In this document: piece after piece, positions 57,147 to 64,000 of the stretch
Position numbering within the stretch: the first letter of the stretch is position 1
Layout of the letters: every line of letters starts with the position of its first letter
DNA from: Euphorbia lathyris
Lineage: Eukaryota > Streptophyta > Magnoliopsida > Malpighiales > Euphorbiaceae
DNA length: 64,000 nucleotides
Assembly: GCF_963576675.1 (NCBI RefSeq)
Contig: NC_088919.1
Span: 42,430,501 to 42,494,500, forward strand
Direction: 5' to 3'
The notes under the pieces: generated by a model
Database searches by the model: none
What the model was told of the DNA's origin: nothing
What the model saw: only the letters and a program-made list of their open reading frames with translations
Translations under genes and position numbers: made by a program

Positions 57147-60100
57147 ATGCAGAAGGAAAAATAGGCTTGAGGAAGCATTTTGTAAGCGAGGGGCATGGAA
57201 AGCCATATTCGGGAACCTCCGAGTCGTGGACTAGCACGGAAGGAAAGATTCTGCCAGGGTTTGAAATCTTCAATGATGTCGCCGACTAGGGCAAAGGAAA
57301 GGCAAGCTGCTTTATCGAGGAGATTATGATGCTGGATTCAAACGCCGAGGAGCAGGTCATTACCATTGAAACGGCTACAGGAGCTGAAATTGAGCCTAGT
57401 ACCTCGAGAGTATATGAGAAGTCCGAAGATATTGAGGATGAAAATTGTATTACTGCTTTGTTTAAGTCAGATGATGTAATCACCCACGCTATCAATGAAA
57501 TGAATTCTGATTTTGCTTACTTGCTTGATGTTGATCATGATCGTTCCATGCATTCTCATTCATATAACATGCCTACATTTGAAATCAATACGATAGAAAT
57601 GTCAACTTTCAATCTTGGTACGGATGAAAATCCTAAACTTATACAAATTGCTTAAGAATTAACTATTGAAGAGAGAAAAGAATTTGAGAGAATAATTAAA
57701 AAATACGAAATTGTATTCGCTTGGACATACGAAGACATGCCTGGAATCGATCGATCAATCGTAACTCACCGCATTCCAACATATCCTGAGGCGAGACCCG
57801 TAAAGCAGAAGCTCCGACGTATGAGACCCGAATGGGCAGATAAGATCAGAGAGGAGGTGAAGAAGTAGTTAGAAGCAGGATTCATCGAAGTGATCGACTA
57901 TCCCCCGTGGGTCGCAAATGTAGTGCCCATCGTGAAAAAGGATGGCAAAGTGAGGATGTGCGTGGATTACAGAGATCTTAACAAGGCATGCCCCAAGGAT
58001 GAGTTCGCCTTGCCTCATATCGATGTATTGATCGACAGTGCAGCATCAAGCGTCTTACACACAAATGTGGATGGTTTCATGGGCTACATGCAAGTCCAGA
58101 TGGCCGAAAAGCACAAAGCGAAAACGTCGTTCACAACAGAGTGGGGAACATACTGTTACAGAGTGATGCCATTTGGTTTGAAAAATGCCGGGGCAACCTA
58201 CCAGCGAATGGCCACAGCCCTGTTCCATGACATGATACATAAGGAGGTAGAAGTCTACGTGGATGACATGATGGTCAAATCAGAGACGAGAGAAGGGCAT
58301 TTTGCCGCACTCGAGAAGTTTTTGGCCCGAATTGCAGAATTCAAGCTAAGGTTAAACCCGAAGAAGTGCTTTTTCGGCGTTTCGTCGGGGAAAATCTTAG
58401 GCTATGTAATCGGAAATAAGGGAATTGAGGTGGATCCCGATAAAGTGAAGGCTATAAAGGAAATGCCGGCGCCGAGAAATGAGAAGGAAGTGAGAGGGTT
58501 TCTGGGGCAAGTTCAGTATATCAGTCGGTTCATAGCGAGACTCACCGCAATTTGCGAGCCAATCTTTAAGTTGTTAAGGAAAGACCAACCCGTCGTTTGG
58601 AATGATAAGTGTCAACAGGCGTTGGAGAGTGTTCGAAGCTACTTGTCTAATCCGCCAGTGTTGAGACCGCCTAAACTGGGAAAGCCACTTCTCCTCTATG
58701 TAGCAATTGAAGAGCGATCTATCGGAGCAATGTTAGCTCAAGAGGGAGACACCGGTGTGGAACACGCGGTGTATTATTTGAGTAAGAAGTTCCTGGAGTA
58801 TGAGCTCAAATACAACATGATCGAAAAGACATGTGTGGCAGTGGTGTGGTTGACGAAGAAACTGCGGCACTATTTCCAATCGTATAAAGTGATCATTATT
58901 TCTCGGATGGACCCCGTAAAGTATCTATACCGAACTCCATCCTTGACGGGAAAGTTAGCCAGATGGTTGTTGCTTTTGTCCGAGTTTGACATTGAATATG
59001 TGACAAAGAAGGTTATCAAAGGAAGAGCCGTAGCAGAATTTTTGGCTAATCAACCCCTGAATACAGAAGAAGAAGAGATAAGCTATGATTTCTCCGATGA
59101 ACATTTGAATGCAATCGAAGTTATACCGTGGAAAATGTTCTTCGACGGAGCAGTTAATTCGAATGGAGCCGGAGTAGGAGTACTACTTATCTCCCCGAAA
59201 GGAGAAAGAATCCCGATGGCGAAGAAGTTATCCTTCCCCCTTACCAACAATATGGCCGAATACGAAGCATGCATTTATGGCTTGGAGTCATTAGCAGCAC
59301 TGGGAGCGTCATATGTCGAAATTTGGGGTGACTCCAAGTTGATCATCGAACAGGCACAAGGAAACTGGGAAGTGAGAGAAGAAAGGCTACGTCCGTATCT
59401 AGATCAGCTAGAAGGGTTGGCATTGAGATTCTAAGAATGTCGCTTCTATCACATTCCTCGAGCTTAGAATCAGGCCGCTGATGCCTTGGCCACTTTGGTG
59501 TCAGTTTGGGACAACCCCCGGAACCTTGCTTCGAAACCATTGGTATTGAGAAGATCTCACAAACCGTGCTACGAAGACGTAATGCTGCTAGGGGCAGATG
59601 AAAAACCGTGGTATTTCGATATCGTGAACTTCATGAAAGATGGAACATATCCGGCAGAGTCAGAATCTAGGGATCAAGCTGTGATTAGAAGGCTAGCTCG
59701 TCAGTTCGTCATCCATAACGACTTGCTTTACAAAAGGCACATTGACGGATTACAACTAAGATGCTTGGATACGGGTGAAGCCCGCGAAGCGATGGAATCA
59801 GTACATTCGGGAATTTGTGGAGCCCATATGGGAGGAGCAGTACTAGCTAAGAAAATTATCAGACAAGGCTTCTATTGGCTCACCATGGAAAGAGATTGTA
59901 GCGAGTATGCGAAGAAATGTCACGATTGTCAAATCCACGGCGATTGCAGTCATCTTCCGGCCATGGAACTACATGTGCTAGCACCTATTTGGCCATTCGC
60001 TGCCTGGGGCATTGACATCATCGGCGAAGTAAGGCCTAATGCTTCAAATGGACATAAGTTTATTGCAGTCGCCATCGATTATTTCAACAAATGGGTAGAA

Positions 60101-60853
60101 GCAGAGTCGTTTAGCAAACTGGGATCCAAGCAGATGAGAAAGTTCATTGAAAAACACTTGATCACCAGGTTCGGAGCGCCTCATCACATGATCACGGATA
60201 ACGGAGTCCAGTTTCAGGGGGAAGTAAGGAATCTTTTCCGAGAATATGGCATTGAACATCACAGGTCTTCTCCGTACCGTCCACAGGCTAATGGGGCAGT
60301 AGAAGCAGCTAATAAGAACCTTAAAAGGATCCTCGTAAAGACGGTAGAATCACATCGGAACTGGCATGAGCACCTGCCACTCGCGTTGTGGGCTTATCGC
60401 ACGACAGTCAGAACCTCGACTGGGGCAACACCATTCTCTTTGGTGTATGGCACAGAAGCAGTTTTGCCGATTGAGATTGAAAAGCGATCGTTGAGAATCG
60501 CAGTGGAAGCAGAAATTCCCGAGGCGGAATGGGTGAAGAAGCGATATGAGCAGTTGGCTCTAGTTGATGAAAAAAGGATGGAAGCCCTTTACCATGTACA
60601 GTTATATCAAAGAAGGATGGCTCGGGCTTTCAATAAAAAAGTCAAGACCAGCCCTATCAAAAAAGGAGATTTGGTGCTGAAACAGATCCGTGTGACGCAC
60701 ACCGACCCGAGGGGGAAGTTCAGACCTAACTGGGAAGGACCATTCGTCGTAAAGAAGATACTAAGCAAAGGAGCGGTGAAGTTAACCACAATGGACGGCA
60801 TGGAATTCTCCGAACCTACCAATCTGGATAGGCTTAAGGAATACTTTTCGTAA
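57147..60853 (+). pseudogene. Tat-2 pol: RT, two RNase H domains, integrase; five stops
   Basis: It lies in a different frame from gag-protease. Five in-frame stops are at 57287, 57653, 57866, 59432 and 59465. RT has WVANVVPIVKKDGKVRMCVDY, MPFGLKNAGATYQ and YVDDMMVK (YVDD at 58256-58267). Next is a weak first RNase H, then a second RNase H of archaeal type (FFDGAVNSNGAGVG, NNMAEYEA, WGDSKLIIEQ), a Tat-lineage trait. Integrase has the HHCC finger (CHDCQIHG), catalytic Asp in WGIDIIGE, Asp in MITDNG and Glu in NGAVEAANK, and a C-terminal LVLKQIR...NWEGPFVV region. The order RT before integrase is diagnostic of Gypsy. Stops are consistent with single changes from Gln or Trp codons in most cases. 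This copy cannot make a full Pol. Confidence 0.9.
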
Positions 60854-61050
60854 AAAAAAAATAAAAAAAAAAATAAAGAAAAATTCCCGATAGGTTGAAA
60901 ACTCGCAAAGGGCGACCTATGCAACAATAAGGGAAATCCCAATGGGTGAAAACCCGAAAGGGCACTCATTTAAAAATTCCGGGATAGTAAAAGGAGAGGA
61001 AAAAATCGCCGGGATCCGAAAACCGAAAGGCGGGTCCTGGTAACAATAGT
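60854..61050. repeat. Three diverged units after pol
   Basis: Units near 60887-60926, 60938-60972 and 61009-61045 share the pattern CCCGAT(A)GG(T)TGAAAACYCG.AAAGGGC.... The TGAAAAC and GAAAGGGCGACC words occur just after integrase in other Tat elements as well (from memory). Each unit could fold through its CCC/GGG ends. Confidence 0.65.
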
Positions 61051-61316
61051 TATAACTTGAGCAATTACAAAAACAATGTATAAGAGACTAAGTATTTCTG
61101 TTGTTTGTAAATAAATAAAGGCATGAATATATTTGACGAGAATGATTGGAATCATCATAATCTACTGAATGCATGGTAATATGAATCACGAGTTATATAT
61201 TTCCTATCCTACTTTTCACAAAAAACCTACCTACTATCCACCCCACTCCCTATACATCAGCTATACATCGGAGAAACCCTAATAAAAGCTACAAAGCAAC
61301 AATGAAAGCTACGAGC
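61051..61316. other. Spacer between pol and the antisense gene
   Basis: Tail-to-tail region of 266 bases. It should hold the 3' end of the antisense transcript (minus). AT-rich, with no other feature. Confidence 0.5.
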
Positions 61317-61660
61317 CTAATACGGAGGGAAGTCCCAATAGTTCTCAAAATCTCTCAGGTGAGATGCCCGCTCCGCAGATAGTGTCTCCTCGGCAGCACG
61401 CGTTCTCTCATCAGAAGCTCGTGCTCTCTCATCAGAAACCTGTGCTCTCTCATCAGCAGCTCGTGCTCTCTCCTCTGCAGCAAGGCGTCTGATCGACTCA
61501 TCACGCGCCCTCTCCTCGACGGCAAGGCGACCCTCAGTCTCCCGTCGCATCACCCCCGACCAGTGGTCGTTCCTCTCTTGATACACACGACCAACTCGGG
61601 CATCAGCTTCCCGCACTAGCTCACTCTGTCTTCGCTCATGGGCATGAAGATCACTCTACC

Positions 61661-61692
<32 letters not shown>

Positions 61693-63556
61693 AAGAGGCA
61701 GCATAGGCAAAAACATAAATCATACATACATGCATACATTTCACTACACTAAAGTACAATGATGATACATACCAGGTGGTCGGTGCAGCGCAAGCTGAGG
61801 CAATCTCGTAGGAAGCCGGATAGATCCACGTAGTCTGTACAGGTCTCCCTAGTGGTCAGTGAAGCGTCCGAGGGATCAAACGGGATCCTCGAGGAGAAGA
61901 TAGGAGGGGCCGCCTCAAATCCCGCATAAGGTGTCCCAGACTCGTCATAGCGGATCGTAGCATAATCCCTCCCGTAGCCTGGTATAGGCACGCCTATGGA
62001 CGATCTCTCCGGTCGGGCTGCGCTGGAGGACTCGCCGACGAAGTAGGGCTGCTCGCGCGCTGGTGTCTGAGTCTGAGTGCCATCGAAAAAATCAGATAAG
62101 TGGGCACTCCTCCAAGATCCCTCCTGCAAAAAAAACACACAATAAAACCTCCGAGCATATCATGAATAAAATGAAAAGAGGGCGGAATCACTCACCGGAA
62201 CCTCCGCCTGACCAAAGACGGCCTCGACCGCCTCTCTCGAAAACACGTCCGCCACTGGATCTACCTCCATCGATGCCGTCGGGGCATCCCTCGCGCTCAG
62301 TAAAGTAGACAAATAAGGCTCGCGCCCCCCGGCATGAATCCAGACCACTCTACCGACAAAATGGCGGGTCAGATCTCGACGAATAGTCGATAAGGGCAGA
62401 GTCCGTACAGCAAACATGGAAACGGGAATCTCCCCCGGCGTCCAGTGAACATCACTCACTCCGGTGATGCCTCGATCTCCCAAATCCCACGCCCGCACAC
62501 AAGGGCCGGTGAGCACGCACTGCTGCTCCTGGATCATCGATGCGTATGCATAATCAGGGCCGAAGTCAAGATCATCCCACCTGAACTTAATCTAAAGAAA
62601 AATGCACAAGGAGAAAGTCAGAGGGACTCAAACAAAAATCTAGCTTGATTAGGCAAAATCTACCTGTCCCAGGGTCAGCGAGTCGATCCAATCCAGAAGC
62701 CGTGACACTGTCCGACTCCTCTCAGCGCTGAAGTCGAAGTCCCTCCATCGGGTCATAAATGGCGGCCTCGGCACTCTCGGTCGAGGTCGAGACCGGCTAG
62801 GAAGGATGTGTCTCTCGTATGCCCACACCTGCGGTAAAAATAAGGACTAGGAGTGTGAAAAAGGCGAAAAAGATAAGACGGATAAGTCAAGAAGGCGCCA
62901 CGTACCAACAGGGCAAAGGTATAACCGCCGAAGTCCTTGCGCTTCCGGCAAGTCAGATCCAAGAATTTGTAAAGAAAGGCTAAGCCTGCCCCTGCCCAAT
63001 CATAAGAAGCCGCTGCATCCAGATCGCTAAGTGCCTGAATGAGACCTGCGTGTACCTTCCCGCCCTTCGTGCGGAAAATCATCTCACTCAGAGCATATAC
63101 TAAGAAACTACGAACCGCCAGGTCGGTAGCGTCAGTCTCGCAGAAATCACGTCTACTCAAGAGGCTCGCGGTAGAGACAAACTTCACCGGAGTAGACTTG
63201 GCGTATAGACGAACTCCCGGTCCAATCAAGGCGGCAAGCCTAGCAGGGTCGACCCGTGGTCGCATCATACCAAAGTGGAAAGGGACGGGAGTGTTGCTCC
63301 CTCGCAATCCTATCAACAGCAAAAAATCTCGAGGCGAGATGGTCATCTCCCTAAAGGAAAGGTGGAAGGTGTGGGTCGAGTCAACCCACCGCTCGCATAA
63401 GGCCCGTAGGCCAAAAGGATCACACACCCCGTTGGTGCGGGGCAGCGCTGTAATAAAGGGCTCGAAGCCCAACTCGCGCACGCGGGCTCTCGCCGCAGCA
63501 CCTAGCCTATCATACCATGAGAGAACCTCGGCGGTGGTCCCCGAAATCTCAATGAA
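61317..63556 (-). CDS. Antisense five-exon plant mobile domain (PMD) gene, 5' end uncertain
   Basis: Exons inferred on minus are 63556-62906, 62828-62664, 62591-62196, 62123-61773 and 61655-61317. Every intron is GT-AG (77, 72, 72 and 117 bases) and in phase 0, and the joined exons have no stop for about 632 codons. The first 270 residues match the PMD pattern: WVDSTHTFHLSFREMTIS, FLLLIGLRG, YDWAGAGLAFLYKFLD, GGYTFALL and, across the first intron, VWAYERHI. The last 100 residues are a charged coiled-coil built on repeats of (A/R)A.(D/E)ER. PMD proteins occur in host genes linked to silencing (MAIN/MAIL1 family) and in transposons. The start codon is missing: a splice acceptor (TTTTTAG) precedes 63556, so at least one more exon lies upstream, perhaps within 63600-63700. 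Confidence 0.8.
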
Positions 63557-63769
63557 CTAAAAAGGAACAAGACAAGAAAATTTAAATACAGCTCCTAAAG
63601 CAGGCAATTGAAAAGAACGCGTTAAGACTAGGTATTCTTCCATTATCTAACCTAGAGACATCCGGTCAGTTAGGACCAATTTTCGGTAAAAATCTCTCCT
63701 GTAGGGTCATTCACGTAAGGTTTAGTCAATTCTTTAATCCACCATCGTCTGCAGTAACGAGGAGCGTAG
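63557..63769. other. Region upstream of the antisense gene's first clear exon
   Basis: Should contain an intron and a further 5' exon or promoter for the antisense gene. On minus, a donor-like TCTCTAG|GTTAG lies near 63648. No start codon could be chosen. Confidence 0.4.
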
Positions 63770-64000
63770 ATTAGGTTTTACTATTCACGTTCTACTATTC
63801 ACGTGCATTAGCTAAGTTTTTACTATTCACGTTATCACTATTCACGTCGTTTTCACTATTCACGTGCATTAGCTAAGTTTTTACTATTCACGTTGTCACT
63901 ATTCACGTTCTACTATTCACGTGCATTAGCTAAGTTTTTACTATTCACGTTGTCACTATTCACGTGCACTATTCACGTTCTACTATTCACGTGCATTAGC
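63770..64000. repeat. Tandem array of CTATTCACGT units, continues off the window
   Basis: The words ACTATTCACGTGCATTAGCTAAGTTTTT and ACTATTCACGTT(G/A)TC alternate at least eight times. Written in parts, the long unit is ACTATTCACGTGCATTAGCT plus AAGTTTTT. It lies in the 3' region of Tat-2 upstream of the unseen 3' LTR, and also upstream of the antisense gene. Confidence 0.85.

Larger units (their letters stand above)
48562..64000 (+). mobile_element. Tat-2: Tat-type Gypsy element, runs off the window
   Basis: It consists of a 3036-bp 5' LTR, primer site, 1.9-kb leader, a 1202-codon gag-protease frame, pol with five stops, a short repeat cluster, an antisense five-exon gene, and tandem repeats up to the window end. 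Tat lineage is shown by the second (archaeal-type) RNase H domain, the G-patch after protease, and the antisense gene after pol. It is inserted in the LTR of the Athila-type element after CGCGT (48557-48561). As the innermost visible insertion in this chain it should be the most recent. Confidence 0.9.

Noticed and set aside
61664..61694. A-runs as a polyadenylation tail of a retrocopy
   Set aside because: They lie in an intron of the antisense gene, where on minus they form the T-rich tract before the splice acceptor.

Overview
This window is nuclear DNA from a flowering plant, most likely a eudicot. The signs are one intact host gene for an organellar pentatricopeptide-repeat (PPR) protein, GT-AG introns of plant size, tRNA-derived SINE-like pieces, MITEs, a Mutator-like element, and LTR retrotransposons of plant-only lineages (Sirevirus-type Copia; Tat- and Athila-type Gypsy). 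Nothing prokaryotic is present. The species cannot be fixed from the sequence alone.

Layout. Positions 1-9.8 kb are AT-rich intergenic DNA holding a fold-back element (2420-2991), two tRNA-derived SINE-like heads (3408-3571), a small MITE (5399-5588), and a short Copia-type LTR element (7193-8781) that itself carries a hAT-type MITE with a perfect 8-bp target duplication (7627-8156). At 9890-11596 (minus) lies the PPR gene; its leader probably extends through introns to about 14.78 kb. From 14872 a Mutator-like element begins. It has a decayed GRF-zinc-finger gene (plus), a decayed MURA-type transposase gene (minus), and a second hAT-type MITE in its leader.

From 18832 to the window end the DNA is a chain of nested LTR retrotransposons. 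Sirevirus A (plus, 5' LTR at 18832) entered the transposase gene. A deleted Tat-type Gypsy element (21042-26437, minus, TSD GAATG) sits in its gag. Sirevirus B (minus, 3' LTR 27551-28886) sits in its protease region. Tat-1 (LTR 36867-39419) sits in the gag of Sirevirus B. A pol-less Athila-type element (41058-48561, minus) sits in Tat-1. Tat-2 (48562 to beyond 64000, plus) sits in the LTR of the Athila-type element. Only the inner Gypsy element has both ends in the window among the large elements.

Tat-2 is the most informative element. Its 1202-codon Gag-protease frame is open and seems to hold four successive Gag-like modules, a zinc-knuckle-like motif, a retropepsin and a G-patch. Its pol frame has five in-frame stops. 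Downstream, on the opposite strand, is a five-exon gene of the plant mobile domain (PMD) type whose exons join in phase 0 with no stop. The most unusual observations are this pairing of a dead pol with an open multi-Gag frame and an open intron-containing antisense gene, arrays of GC-rich palindromes inside two different LTRs, two independent Tat-type insertions 12 bp apart in the gag of two Sirevirus copies, and a TAG codon shared by both Sirevirus gag copies.
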